A stretch of 64,000 bases of DNA from SZUA-584 sp964441275 (GTDB taxonomy: Bacteria; Bacillota; Clostridia; Christensenellales; SZUA-584): NCBI GenBank assembly GCA_964441275.1, contig CAYTUG010000012.1:1-64000 (forward strand). Direction: 5' to 3'. The notes beneath the pieces are model-generated. The model worked only from the letters and a program-made list of their open reading frames with translations. It ran no database searches and was not told where the DNA came from. Each line of letters opens with the position of its first letter. The first letter of the stretch is position 1. Made by a program: the position numbers and the translations under genes. Of the stretch, positions 1 to 8,732 are shown piece by piece.

Positions 1-630
1 CTTAACAGGATGATGAGAAAGCTTGGGATCGGGAGAAAGAAACAGCGGAAGAAAAGGCATGTACCAAAGCCGTATGAGACGCCCAAAGTAGCCGGAGAGC
101 GCGTCTAAATAGACGTGAAGTACGTGCCAAGGGACTGCCTGGCAGAAGAAATGCCGCAACTGTATCAGTACACGGCAGTAGACGAATGTACGCGAATAAG
201 ATGCAGAATGATATTTGAGGAATTGAGTAACTGGAATTCAGTAATGTTTTTACATCATGTCAGAAAGAAGTTCCCGTTTGATATCCAATGTGTGCAGACG
301 GATAATGGCTCTGAATTTACAAATGCGTTCTCCAATTCCCCAACTCTTACGGCATTTGAGCAGTATTTAAAGAAAGAGAAGATACGGCACAAGAGGATAC
401 GCGTAGCAACGCCGAGGCATAATGGCAAAGTAGAGCGCGTACACCGGATGGACAGCGAGAGGTTCTATGCGACCAGGACATTCTATTCGGTGGAAGATGC
501 AAACGAGCAATTACAGCGCTATCAGAGATGGGATAACAACTTCCCATTACTGGTTTTAGGGCGAAAATCGCCCCTCCAGTACTGGAGGGAAAACTTTGCT
601 AAAAGTGTAACAGATCATTTGACAACGTAG
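1..630 (+). pseudogene. transposase, integrase-core (DDE), broken by an in-frame stop
   Basis: The reading frame is open from base 1, with a basic N-terminal stretch (MRKLGIGRKKQRKKRH), then meets TAA at 106-108 and continues as a normal rve-type catalytic core. Visible core motifs are a DxxT-like segment (VDECTRIR), the second Asp in VQTDNGSEFTN, and RHNGKVERVHRMDSERF carrying the Glu. The stop sits exactly where related proteins continue from GERV into IDVKYVP, so a single CAA-to-TAA change is the simplest cause. The part after the stop could restart at GTG 115, but it would lack the N-terminal DNA-binding region. Probably inactive. It is the same family as the relic at 774-1340. Confidence 0.7.
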
Positions 631-632
631 AG
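1..632 (+). mobile_element. 3' part of an insertion sequence (IS481/IS3-like DDE transposase)
   Basis: The left window edge cuts this element. It holds a transposase remnant. It appears to end near 632, where the reverse complement of 607-632 resembles the terminal repeat of the neighbouring decayed element at 1325-1350 (shared TACG/TAGG start and TTGTCAAA core). The left end lies outside the window, so the length and any target duplication cannot be judged. Confidence 0.6.
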
Positions 633-657
633 GATGGGCTTAGCGTTCTACGTTGTT

Positions 658-1350
658 TGTAGGACTACAATACATATTGGACAAAAGAACCTTGAAAATA
701 AAGATGCAGGAGCTGACTCGGGTGGTATTGTTGAGTTGTAAAACAAAAACATACCGAAAGGAGCCATTCCTGCATGAATAACATAACACAAGACATGAAA
801 TATCGGCAATCCCTTGTTTCGTTCGCCTTGAAGCATGGTGTTTCTCGTGCCAGCCGCAAATACAACAAATCACGCTCTTATATAAATTTTTGGTTGTCAA
901 GATGTCGCGCCCTCAAAACGCTTAGTTTGCAGAAGGCTTCCGCTTCTAAGCCTAAATATGCATCATATCCTTCTGCCATATTCCTTGAAAATGTTTATTT
1001 GGATTTCCTATAGAATGCGTACAGACCGACAACGGGTTTGTGTTTACCAATCGTTTCTCTGCTACCAAGCGCGATTTGCCTACTTTGTTCGAAGCCACTG
1101 CCACTAAGCTGGGCATTAGGCACAAGCTGATACGTCCTTATACATCAAGGCACAACGGCAAAGCCAAGCGCAGTCACAGGGAAGATAATAAGCGGTTTTA
1201 CTATAACCTTCTATTCCTTCACCGACTTTAAACAGCAGCTTAAGGCTTACCGATATCGCTCAAACAATACATCCATACGCCCGCTCGGTTGGCTTAAGCC
1301 AACCGAATATCTCAAACACAACACTGTCCAATATGTTTGACAAACCTACA
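658..1350 (+). mobile_element. decayed insertion sequence bounded by imperfect 26-bp inverted repeats
   Basis: The left end 658-683 and the reverse complement of 1325-1350 agree at 20 of 26 positions. They share TGTAGG at the outer tip and ACATATTGGACA at the inner end. A broken transposase lies between them. At 693 bp the element is too short for an intact one-transposase IS of this family, which agrees with an internal deletion. I see no clear target-site duplication in the flanks (GTTGTT on the left, CATATA on the right). Confidence 0.65.
774..1340 (+). pseudogene. transposase remnant with internal deletion and frameshifts
   Basis: It starts at ATG 774 after an AAAGGAG site. The N-terminal part is a helix-turn-helix (KHGVSRASRKYNKSRSYINFWL). 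After about 75 codons the frame is lost. The catalytic core reappears in another frame around 1016 (IECVQTDNGFVFTNRF) and continues through SRHNGKAKRSHRED. It shifts again near 1205 and ends as PTEYLKHNTVQYV at TGA 1338-1340. The first catalytic Asp region is missing. It resembles the transposase at 1-630, especially in the TDNG and RHNGK segments. Confidence 0.7.
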
Positions 1351-1559
1351 CATATAATCAGAAACTATATCCGCACTTATCAATTGTTATGATATTGTGA
1401 AATTCTTTGAAATATTAATCTTAATTTGATTGCATACAAGCATTTTTAATTAATAAATGTGATAAAATATCATTTTTCCATCATATTTTATTGATATATT
1501 ATATACATCATATTCAATTTAAAACCTAATAAAATTTCTAAACAGCTTGGAGGTGCAAG

Positions 1560-2069
1560 ATGAATACAAAATCTGTCACGGAAAAGCGCGGCGGATGCCA
1601 AGAATGCGATGACACACAATACACAGCTATTTCGCATATAATTGAGCTTTACAAAGACAAGCCCGGCAGCCTTATACAGATACTTCATCTTACTCAAGAA
1701 TTGTGCGGATGCCTGCCGCTTGAAGTTCAGACGTTTATTGCCGATTCTCTAAACATTCCGTTATCCGAAATATCGGGAGTGGTTTCGTTCTATTCATTTT
1801 TTTCTACCAAACCGAGGGGGCGCCATACAATACGCGTGTGCCTTGGAACCGCCTGCTATGTTCGAGGCGGCAAAAAAATAGTTGAAGGATTGCGGGAAAA
1901 ACTCGGCGTTGACATTGGCGAGACAACTCCTGACGGCAAGTTTACATTTGAAGTCGCGCGCTGTATAGGCGCATGCGGGCTTGCCCCCGCCGTTATGATT
2001 GACGATGTCGTATACAAACAGGTTAACGTCAACAGGCTTGGCACTATTCTTTCAGAGTACGATGATTAG
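1560..2069 (+). CDS. hydC: NuoE-like [2Fe-2S] subunit of electron-bifurcating [FeFe] hydrogenase (HydC/HndA type)
   Basis: A 169-residue thioredoxin-fold [2Fe-2S] protein of the NuoE / 24 kDa family. The N-terminal helical part (SLIQILHLTQELCGCLPLEVQ) is followed by the four-Cys cluster site, CLGTACYVRG and later CIGACGLAP. In this family the subunit passes electrons between the NADH-oxidising NuoF-like subunit and the hydrogenase. The start is ATG 1560 behind GGAGGT. It is the first gene of a three-gene operon; the next gene's ribosome site overlaps its stop codon. The AT-rich upstream stretch 1351-1559 must hold the promoter, but I could not fix it with confidence. Confidence 0.9.
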   Translation: MNTKSVTEKRGGCQECDDTQYTAISHIIELYKDKPGSLIQILHLTQELCGCLPLEVQTFIADSLNIPLSEISGVVSFYSFFSTKPRGRHTIRVCLGTACYVRGGKKIVEGLREKLGVDIGETTPDGKFTFEVARCIGACGLAPAVMIDDVVYKQVNVNRLGTILSEYDD

Positions 2070-2081
2070 GAGGTGATTTTT

Positions 2082-5000
2082 GTGGAGAAAACCGGCACAT
2101 TAAAACAGCTTAACAGCATAAGACAACAATATATAAAAGAGCAGCAAAAGTACGATTATCAAATCTTCGTATGCAGCGGCGCTGGTTGCGTATCGTCTAA
2201 CTGCGGCAAAGTTTATGACGCTTTTATAAGCGAGATACAAAGCAAAGGCTTGAACGGCAAAGTAAGCGTTCACCAAACCGGTTGCATGGGCACATGCGCC
2301 GTGGGGCCTGTGGTATTGGTGCTGCCCGACAAAACATTCTATACCGAAATTGACGAAAGCAAAGCAAAACAGATATTCGAGTCTCACATTATCGGCGGCT
2401 TACCGATAGAAAGATATACTTTCTATGATCATTCGCTCGAAAAACATGTTCCGGTCATTGACGATATCGAGTTTTTCAAAAGACAGGTGAAAATAGCACT
2501 GCGCAACTGCGGCTCAATTGAGTTTGGTGATATTAAGGCCTATATCGCAAACGACGGATATTTTGCGGCTTATAAAGCTCTCGCAGAAATGACTCAAAAA
2601 GGTGTAGTAGAAGAAATAATAAAATCAGGCATAAAAGGGCGCGGAGGAGCAGGGTTTCCCGTGGGTTTAAAATGGCAGGCGGCTTTAAAGCAATCTGCTG
2701 ACGACAAATTCATCGTTTGCAACGCAGACGAAGGCGACCCCGGCGCTTTTATGGACAGAAGCATAATTGAAGGCGACCCTCACACTGTTATCGAGGGCAT
2801 GATGATTGGCGGCTATGCCATCGGTGCAAACCTTGGGTACATTTATATCCGGGCCGAATATCCGATTGCCGTCAAAAGAATGACCGATGCGTTAAACGAG
2901 GCGCGCGAAATTGGCTTGCTCGGCGACAATATTTTTGAAACAGGCTTTTCATTCGATATAGAAATCCGCATCGGCGCAGGCGCTTTTGTTTGCGGCGAAG
3001 AAACTGCTCTTATGTCTTCAATAGAGGGAAAGCGGGGCGAGCCCACGCAAAAACCGCCGTTCCCCTTCGAAAGCGGGCTGTTTTCAAAACCTACAATAAT
3101 CAACAACGTCGAATCGCTCGCAAGCATCCCCATGATAATTTTAAAAGGCGGCGAATGGTATTCTTCTATCGGGACAAAAGAGAGCAAAGGAACAAAAGTA
3201 TTTGCGCTTGCGGGGGACGTTGTAAACACAGGGATTGTAGAAGTTCCTATCGGCATTCCGCTCGGAGATATAATATTTGAAATCGGAGGCGGAACCTCAA
3301 ATAAAAAGAAGTTTAAGGCGGCGCAAATCGGCGGACCTTCGGGCGGATGTGTCACGACCAAAAATTTGAACATAACCACAGATTACGAACCGTTAAAAGA
3401 ATTGGGCGCTATAATGGGTTCGGGCGGGCTTATAGTGATGAACGAAGATGCCTGCATGGTTGATACGGCTCGTTTTTTCATGGATTTTATTCGTGATGAG
3501 TCCTGCGGAAAATGTACGGCATGCCGTATAGGCACAAAACGGATGCTCGAAATACTTGAACGCATAACTTGCGGCGAAGGCAAGGAAGGCGATGTTGAGC
3601 TGCTTATCGAATTAGGCGAAACTATTGCTCAAACCGCCATGTGCGGGCTCGGGCAGACCGCACCTAATCCCGTGCTTTCCACGATAAAATATTTTCGGGA
3701 AGAATACGATGAACACATCAAAAACAAGTACTGCCGCGCGGGCGTCTGTTCGGATCTGTTTATATCCCCGTGCGAAAACACCTGCCCCGCCAACGTTAAC
3801 GTGCCCGGCTATATGTCTTTGATTGCGGCAGGCAGGTTTATTGACGCTTACAATCTCGTTCGCCAGGAAAACCCGTTCCCTGCAGTTTGCGGCCGTATTT
3901 GTACGAGACCATGCGAAAGCAAGTGCAGAAGGCGCACAATAGACGAGCCTGTAGCCATATGTGATTTAAAACGGTTTGTCGCCGATTACGCAATGCAAAA
4001 CGAAAAAGCGTATACGCACGATATTGTTTTCCCTAAAAACGGCAAAAGCGTTGCGGTTTTAGGCGCGGGCGCGTCCGGTTTAACATGCGCGTATTACTTG
4101 GCGCGCATAGGCTATGACGTGGATGTTTTCGAGGATCACGACACGGCGGGCGGAGTGCTCTGTTTCGGCATACCCGAATACAGGCTGCCAAAAGACGTGC
4201 TTGCGCATGAAATATTGCTTATTGAACAGGCGGGAGTAAAAATACACCTTAACACCGAAGTGGGCAAGGATATATTGTTTAAAGACATCAAATCAAAATA
4301 CGATTCAATTTACATTGCAACAGGCGCAAGATTGCCTCAAAAAGCAAATATCCCGGGCGAAGATTTACCGGGGGTGGTACACGGGATTCGCTTTTTAAAG
4401 AAAGCCAACTCTAAACAGCCCGTTCAGATGGGCAAAAACGTGACGGTTATCGGGGGCGGAAACACTGCCATAGATTCGGCGCGAACCGCGTTAAGATTAG
4501 GCGCCGAAAAGGTAACCGTGCTCTACAGGAGAACCATTGATTCAATGCCCGCTTATGAAACTGAAATTGATGAGGCAATAGAAGAGGGAATAGAAATAAT
4601 CGAACTTGTCGCCCCTGTGCGCTTTATCGCAGGGCAAGACGGCAAAGTAAACAAAATTGAATGCGTAAAGATGAAGCTTGGCAATTTTGACGCTTCCGGC
4701 AGAAGGCAATCAGTGTTGGTTGAAGGCTCTAACTTTATGATTGAAACCGATATGGTGATTCCCGCGATAAGCCAGCATGCAGATTTCCCTTTCATCGGCA
4801 AAGACGAGATAGGCATAACGCCTTGGGGCACATTTGTATTGCAGGACGATTCGCAAATGACGACGATGGAAGGCGTTTTTGCGGGGGGCGATGTTGCCCG
4901 CGGCCCAGATGAGGTTATACGCGCAATTGCCGACGGCAAAAAAGCTGCAATCGCAATAGACAAATATCTTGGCGGCAAAGGAAGGCTTAATAAAGGAGAG

Positions 5001-5180
5001 CCTATCGAAATTCCCGCAGTTTGCGATAATGACGAGATAGTAGCTCATGAGCGGTTTGTATTTGAAATGCTCGATCCAAATACGCGAAAAAACAGCTTTG
5101 AAGAGGTTAAAAAAGGTTACCACAAACTTAACGCCATGGCTGAGGCAATGCGCTGTTTGCACTGTGAAAGGAGGTCGTAA
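2082..5180 (+). CDS. hydB: NuoF-like NADH subunit fused to an NfnB/GltD-like FAD/NAD(P) oxidoreductase
   Basis: About 1032 residues. In order: an N-terminal thioredoxin-like [2Fe-2S] domain (CSGAGCVSSNCG, CMGTCAVG); a NuoF core with the flavin/NADH loop GRGGAGFPVG near residue 187 and CNADEGDPG near 212; an SLBB region; and the [4Fe-4S] site SCGKCTACRIG near 473. From about 560 a second flavoprotein module begins: CENTCPANVNVPGYM and CGRICTRPCESKC as in the Fe-S domain of GltD and dihydropyrimidine dehydrogenase, FAD loop GAGASGLTCAYYL near 662, and NAD(P) loop GGGNTAIDSA near 790. The usual C-terminal two-cluster ferredoxin domain of HydB is not present. I chose GTG 2082 because AGGAGG at 2068-2073 is 8 bases upstream; GTG 2073 would sit inside that site. 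Confidence 0.88.
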   Translation: MEKTGTLKQLNSIRQQYIKEQQKYDYQIFVCSGAGCVSSNCGKVYDAFISEIQSKGLNGKVSVHQTGCMGTCAVGPVVLVLPDKTFYTEIDESKAKQIFESHIIGGLPIERYTFYDHSLEKHVPVIDDIEFFKRQVKIALRNCGSIEFGDIKAYIANDGYFAAYKALAEMTQKGVVEEIIKSGIKGRGGAGFPVGLKWQAALKQSADDKFIVCNADEGDPGAFMDRSIIEGDPHTVIEGMMIGGYAIGANLGYIYIRAEYPIAVKRMTDALNEAREIGLLGDNIFETGFSFDIEIRIGAGAFVCGEETALMSSIEGKRGEPTQKPPFPFESGLFSKPTIINNVESLASIPMIILKGGEWYSSIGTKESKGTKVFALAGDVVNTGIVEVPIGIPLGDIIFEIGGGTSNKKKFKAAQIGGPSGGCVTTKNLNITTDYEPLKELGAIMGSGGLIVMNEDACMVDTARFFMDFIRDESCGKCTACRIGTKRMLEILERITCGEGKEGDVELLIELGETIAQTAMCGLGQTAPNPVLSTIKYFREEYDEHIKNKYCRAGVCSDLFISPCENTCPANVNVPGYMSLIAAGRFIDAYNLVRQENPFPAVCGRICTRPCESKCRRRTIDEPVAICDLKRFVADYAMQNEKAYTHDIVFPKNGKSVAVLGAGASGLTCAYYLARIGYDVDVFEDHDTAGGVLCFGIPEYRLPKDVLAHEILLIEQAGVKIHLNTEVGKDILFKDIKSKYDSIYIATGARLPQKANIPGEDLPGVVHGIRFLKKANSKQPVQMGKNVTVIGGGNTAIDSARTALRLGAEKVTVLYRRTIDSMPAYETEIDEAIEEGIEIIELVAPVRFIAGQDGKVNKIECVKMKLGNFDASGRRQSVLVEGSNFMIETDMVIPAISQHADFPFIGKDEIGITPWGTFVLQDDSQMTTMEGVFAGGDVARGPDEVIRAIADGKKAAIAIDKYLGGKGRLNKGEPIEIPAVCDNDEIVAHERFVFEMLDPNTRKNSFEEVKKGYHKLNAMAEAMRCLHCERRS

Positions 5181-5183
5181 GTT

Positions 5184-7214
5184 ATGGTGAACTTAACAAT
5201 TAACGGGCAGCCGGTTGCCGTTGCGAAAGGCACCACAATTATGGACGCCGCAAAATCAATTGGAATCAACATTCCCGGGCTATGCCATTTTGACGGGATA
5301 CATAAGTTTGGCTCTTGCAGAATTTGCGTGGTTGAAGTTGAAGGAGCAAAAACGCTTCAGGCTTCGTGCTTGGCAAAAGTTACTCCGGGCATGATAGTGC
5401 GCACCAATACGGATAAGGTTCGCCGCGCGAGGCGCGTATTGTATGAGCTGTTGCTGTCCGATCACGACAAGGATTGCTTAAACTGCACCCGGAACCAAAG
5501 CTGCGAGTTGCAAGAGCTTGGCAAAACGCTCGGGGTTAGCGAATCTCGTTTTGAAGGAGAACACAGCGTGAGCGCCGATGCATCGTCCGTGGCCATTACC
5601 CGCAATATGTCAAAGTGCGTACTTTGCAGGCGTTGCGTAACCGTCTGCAACGACATTCAGGGAACGGGCGTTTTAAACGCCCAAAACAGAGGCTTTGACA
5701 CTGTTATAAGCCCGGCTATGGACCTTTCGTTAGGCACCGTAGATTGTGTGTTTTGCGGTCAGTGTACAGTGGTGTGCCCTGTTGGCGCACTTAAAGAAAC
5801 GGATGCTGTTAATCCGGTCTGGAAAGCTTTAAGCGATGGCAGCAAACGCTGTGTAGCGCAAGTTGCGCCCGCTATTCGGGTAACAATAGGCGAAGAATTC
5901 GGATATGAGCCGGGAACAAGAGTTACCGGAAAATTAGCGCAGGCACTCTGCGCCCTTGGGTTTGACGATATATTCGATACCGATTTTAGTGCGGATTTAA
6001 CTATTATAGAAGAGGGAACGGAATTCTTATCAAGGCTAAAGTCCGCTTTAACCGAAGGAAAAGCAGCTTTGCCCATGATAACCTCCTGCAGCCCCGGCTG
6101 GATTAAATATATTGAGCATTCATACCCTGAGCAGCTTGCTCACCTTTCCACATGCAAATCGCCCCATACCATGCTTGGCGCCTTGGCAAAATCATATTAC
6201 GCCGAAAAAATAGGAATTGACCCTAAGGATATGTTTGTCGTATCCGTTATGCCGTGCACCGCCAAAAAGTTTGAGATTTCCAGAAAAGAGATGCGCAACA
6301 ATGACGTGCCCAATGTAGATGCAGTTTTAACGACAAGAGAGTTGGCTCAAATGGTGCGCGAATCCGGAATTGATTTTACGTTGCTTCCCGAAAGAGAATT
6401 TGACGACCCGTTAGGCATGTCAACCGGTGCCGCCGATATATTCGGGGTAACGGGAGGTGTTATGGAAGCCGCTCTGCGCACGGTGTATGAGATAGTTACA
6501 GGGCGCGAGCTGCCTTTTGAAGATTTGCACGTAGCCCCCATTGTGGGGTTTGACCAAATTAAAACTGCGGAAATATTAATTGATAATCCTTTGCCCGAGT
6601 ATGAATTTTTACGCGGTGTAAACGTTAAAATTGCGGTAACAAGCGGGCTTTCCGGCGCAAAGATTTTAATGGAGCAAGTAAAAGAAGGAAAATCCCCGTA
6701 CCATTTCATAGAAGTAATGGGATGCCCCGGAGGGTGCATTATGGGCGGCGGTCAGCCCCGTTCCAGCGATCCGGACATAAGAAACAAAAGGCTTAAAGGC
6801 ATCTACGAAGAGGACGAACAAAAGCCGCTGCGCAAATCGCATGATAACCCGTCAATACAAAATTTATATAAGGAATTTCTCGAATATCCAAACAGCCACG
6901 TCTCACATGAATATCTGCATACGCACTATGTAAAGCGTGGCAAATTCAATCAATATGTAGACGAACAATATGTTTACGACGAGGTGAAACCAATGGCAGC
7001 AACTCAATCAAAAGCGCCGCAAAAAAAAAATCCGGCTGAGAGAGCGGCTCAAAGAATGAGCGGAGAGCTTGAATCGGTTAAAGTGATGGCTCTTGAAGCT
7101 GAAATAAACCGTTTAAAGAAGGAGTTGGCGGATTCGCAAGAGAGTGTGGACATACTTAAAGAAGTTATGAGCGATTACGCAAAAAAGCCGGCCCGCAAAG
7201 AAAAAGAGCGGTAA
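5184..7214 (+). CDS. hydA: [FeFe] hydrogenase catalytic subunit with C-terminal coiled-coil extension
   Basis: 676 residues. N-terminal plant-type [2Fe-2S] domain (CHFDGIHKFGSCRIC, about 34-49), His-ligated cluster domain (DHDKDCLNCTRNQSC), two [4Fe-4S] sites (CVLCRRCVTVC, CVFCGQCTVVC), then the H-cluster motifs TSCSPGW, MPCTAKK and GCPGGCIMGGGQP. The small-subunit domain follows and ends near residue 595. The last 75 or so residues are charged and predicted coiled coil (LEAEINRLKKELADSQ), which is not part of the standard fold. It reduces protons to H2 with electrons from the two upstream subunits. AAGGAGGT precedes ATG 5184; spacing to hydB is 3 bases. Confidence 0.95.
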   Translation: MVNLTINGQPVAVAKGTTIMDAAKSIGINIPGLCHFDGIHKFGSCRICVVEVEGAKTLQASCLAKVTPGMIVRTNTDKVRRARRVLYELLLSDHDKDCLNCTRNQSCELQELGKTLGVSESRFEGEHSVSADASSVAITRNMSKCVLCRRCVTVCNDIQGTGVLNAQNRGFDTVISPAMDLSLGTVDCVFCGQCTVVCPVGALKETDAVNPVWKALSDGSKRCVAQVAPAIRVTIGEEFGYEPGTRVTGKLAQALCALGFDDIFDTDFSADLTIIEEGTEFLSRLKSALTEGKAALPMITSCSPGWIKYIEHSYPEQLAHLSTCKSPHTMLGALAKSYYAEKIGIDPKDMFVVSVMPCTAKKFEISRKEMRNNDVPNVDAVLTTRELAQMVRESGIDFTLLPEREFDDPLGMSTGAADIFGVTGGVMEAALRTVYEIVTGRELPFEDLHVAPIVGFDQIKTAEILIDNPLPEYEFLRGVNVKIAVTSGLSGAKILMEQVKEGKSPYHFIEVMGCPGGCIMGGGQPRSSDPDIRNKRLKGIYEEDEQKPLRKSHDNPSIQNLYKEFLEYPNSHVSHEYLHTHYVKRGKFNQYVDEQYVYDEVKPMAATQSKAPQKKNPAERAAQRMSGELESVKVMALEAEINRLKKELADSQESVDILKEVMSDYAKKPARKEKER

Positions 7215-7232
7215 CATCAAGTTGCCGCTCTT
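7204..7232 (-). terminator. intrinsic terminator for the HD-protein operon
   Basis: A 12-base stem with one G-U pair (AAGAGCGGCAAC / GTTACCGCTCTT on the minus strand) and a 5-base loop, followed on the minus strand by CTTTTTCTTT. It overlaps the last codons of hydA. On the plus strand the hairpin lacks a T run, so termination is stronger for the minus-strand genes. Confidence 0.7.
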
Positions 7233-7254
7233 AAGTGACGCTGTAAGCGATTTG

Positions 7255-7914
7255 TCAATCCCACCTGTTTAGTTTCATTCCGTTAATATACAATGCAAAG
7301 TTGCAACCTAAAAAGCGCGCGCTGGCTTCGCACATCTGCATCCGGCTTAAATACAAGCTTAAAAACTCCATAGGTGACGCGGTATTGTTCATAGTGTAAT
7401 CAATCGATATCAACTCGTTTGTAACGCAAAGCTTTGTGGCTTTTATTGAAAGGTTAACCCGGTCATGAATTCCGACTGATGTTGTTTTATCTCGAACACG
7501 CGCTTTGTGCGCGTCTATTTTGTCGGCAATAATTAACGCCGCCGAAATATCGCTTACCGGAGTGCCTGTTTCCTCTTCATGCATCCCTACGGCGGTGCAT
7601 ATCTCGCAAGCATCGGAAACGGCAAACCCCATATCGCACAATATGGGAAAGAGCAGAACAGCCCCGTGCAGACCGTGATTTTTCCTGTTTATCATGTTTC
7701 CGACATCGTGAACCCAACCGGCAATTTTGGCAAGCTCAACACGCCTTGGGGGCTTCTTAAGTTTTTTTAAAATTTCGCCGGCTATCCGGCTGACATAGCC
7801 CACATGCCTTGGACCATGGTCTGTATAGCCTATTGCCTCAAGCACCTTGTTTGACTGCTCTACAAGCTCGCTTAATTTCTCGCTGTTTCTTACATTTTCG
7901 TATCCTATATTCAA
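7255..7914 (-). CDS. HD-domain metal-dependent phosphohydrolase
   Basis: 219 residues with the HD-superfamily ligand pattern: HGPRHVGYV near residue 33, WVHDVGN near 68, then HGLHGA and a Glu-rich helix. Members hydrolyse phosphodiester or phosphoanhydride bonds; the substrate cannot be told from sequence. The start is TTG 7914, supported by GGGGGAG 7 bases upstream and by its position 2 bases after the stop of the upstream gene. It is the last gene of a minus-strand group with the repeat proteins at 7917-10437 and is closed by the terminator at 7204-7232. Confidence 0.8.
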   Translation of the reverse strand: MNIGYENVRNSEKLSELVEQSNKVLEAIGYTDHGPRHVGYVSRIAGEILKKLKKPPRRVELAKIAGWVHDVGNMINRKNHGLHGAVLLFPILCDMGFAVSDACEICTAVGMHEEETGTPVSDISAALIIADKIDAHKARVRDKTTSVGIHDRVNLSIKATKLCVTNELISIDYTMNNTASPMEFLSLYLSRMQMCEASARFLGCNFALYINGMKLNRWD

Positions 7915-7916
7915 AT

Positions 7917-8732
7917 TCAGTCTCCCCCGTCAACTAATCTGTCGTAATCTTTATCGCCGGAAAAGTCCCTTTCTATTTTGATCTCTTTTCCCAGCGCTTC
8001 TAAAGCGTTGCATACGGCAACATAGTCATAGTATCCTATTTCCTCTAAACGCAGCGCTTTTAAAAGATGAGGAACTGTTTTTTCATTTCCCAACTTGCCA
8101 AGCAGATTGGCATAAAACGCTTTGCCATCCTCGCTCAGCAAAAACCGCTCAAGGACATGCTCGAAAACTTTATCACAAAAAGGCATGCCCGCAAGTATAT
8201 CTAAAAAACAATCTTGCGCGTAACGATTGCAACCGGAATTTAAAGCCTCTAATATTTTCGCTTTATATTGCTCCCCCGCTTCTTTAAGCATCTCTGCGCA
8301 GGTTTCACAAAAACTATTTGGACGCTCGCAAGATTTTATAACGCCTATATAGTAATCAAAAGGGTGTTTAAAACCCATTTCGGAAAGCAGCCGAACTATT
8401 TCGTTTTTTAAATCATCGCTGCCCTCGCCGTCGTAGTTTATTAGCAAGTTAACAAGCAAAGGATATGTTGATTGCTCTTTATCCACGATGCTGTTGAGCA
8501 GCTGTCCGGGCACATTTGAACCCTCAATAAGATATTCGCCGAACAGCTTAACTAATTGGGTTGGGTCCATTTTAGAGAAATACGAATTTGGAGTAGCGCC
8601 CAAAAGCCAGCTTGCAGGCGTATCTGCCCATTCTAAATAAAGCTGCGGCAACAGTTTTTCAATCTCGTCCTCGTTAAGATTCGCAGTGTAGTTTTCGATA
8701 TAATCACGAAATTTTTGTTCAAAATCAATCAA
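7917..8732 (-). CDS. helical repeat protein of unknown function
   Basis: About 271 residues, acidic and wholly helical by composition, with HEAT-like helix pairs (for example LGNEKTVPHLLKALRLEEIGYYDYVAVCNALEALG). No catalytic motif or membrane segment is visible. I place the start at TTG 8732: GGAG lies 9 bases upstream and the TTG overlaps the TGA of the TPR gene, which gives translational coupling. A TTG at 8756 is also open but lacks a ribosome site. Its tight coupling to a TPR protein and an HD hydrolase suggests a shared process. I do not recognise a named family. Confidence 0.7.
   Translation of the reverse strand: MIDFEQKFRDYIENYTANLNEDEIEKLLPQLYLEWADTPASWLLGATPNSYFSKMDPTQLVKLFGEYLIEGSNVPGQLLNSIVDKEQSTYPLLVNLLINYDGEGSDDLKNEIVRLLSEMGFKHPFDYYIGVIKSCERPNSFCETCAEMLKEAGEQYKAKILEALNSGCNRYAQDCFLDILAGMPFCDKVFEHVLERFLLSEDGKAFYANLLGKLGNEKTVPHLLKALRLEEIGYYDYVAVCNALEALGKEIKIERDFSGDKDYDRLVDGGD

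Noticed and set aside
106..108. Stop-codon reassignment or readthrough, together with the TAA at 63432
   Set aside because: TAA ends many intact genes in the window, and the two interrupted genes are a transposase and an isolated gene, so simple decay explains them.
1426..1510. Candidate promoters before hydC (TTGCAT, GATAAAAT and TTGATA boxes)
   Set aside because: Several weak, overlapping matches in very AT-rich DNA; none has both boxes at good spacing.
2843..3379. Minus-strand frame of 178 codons inside hydB
   Set aside because: Shadow of a highly conserved coding region with no ribosome site.
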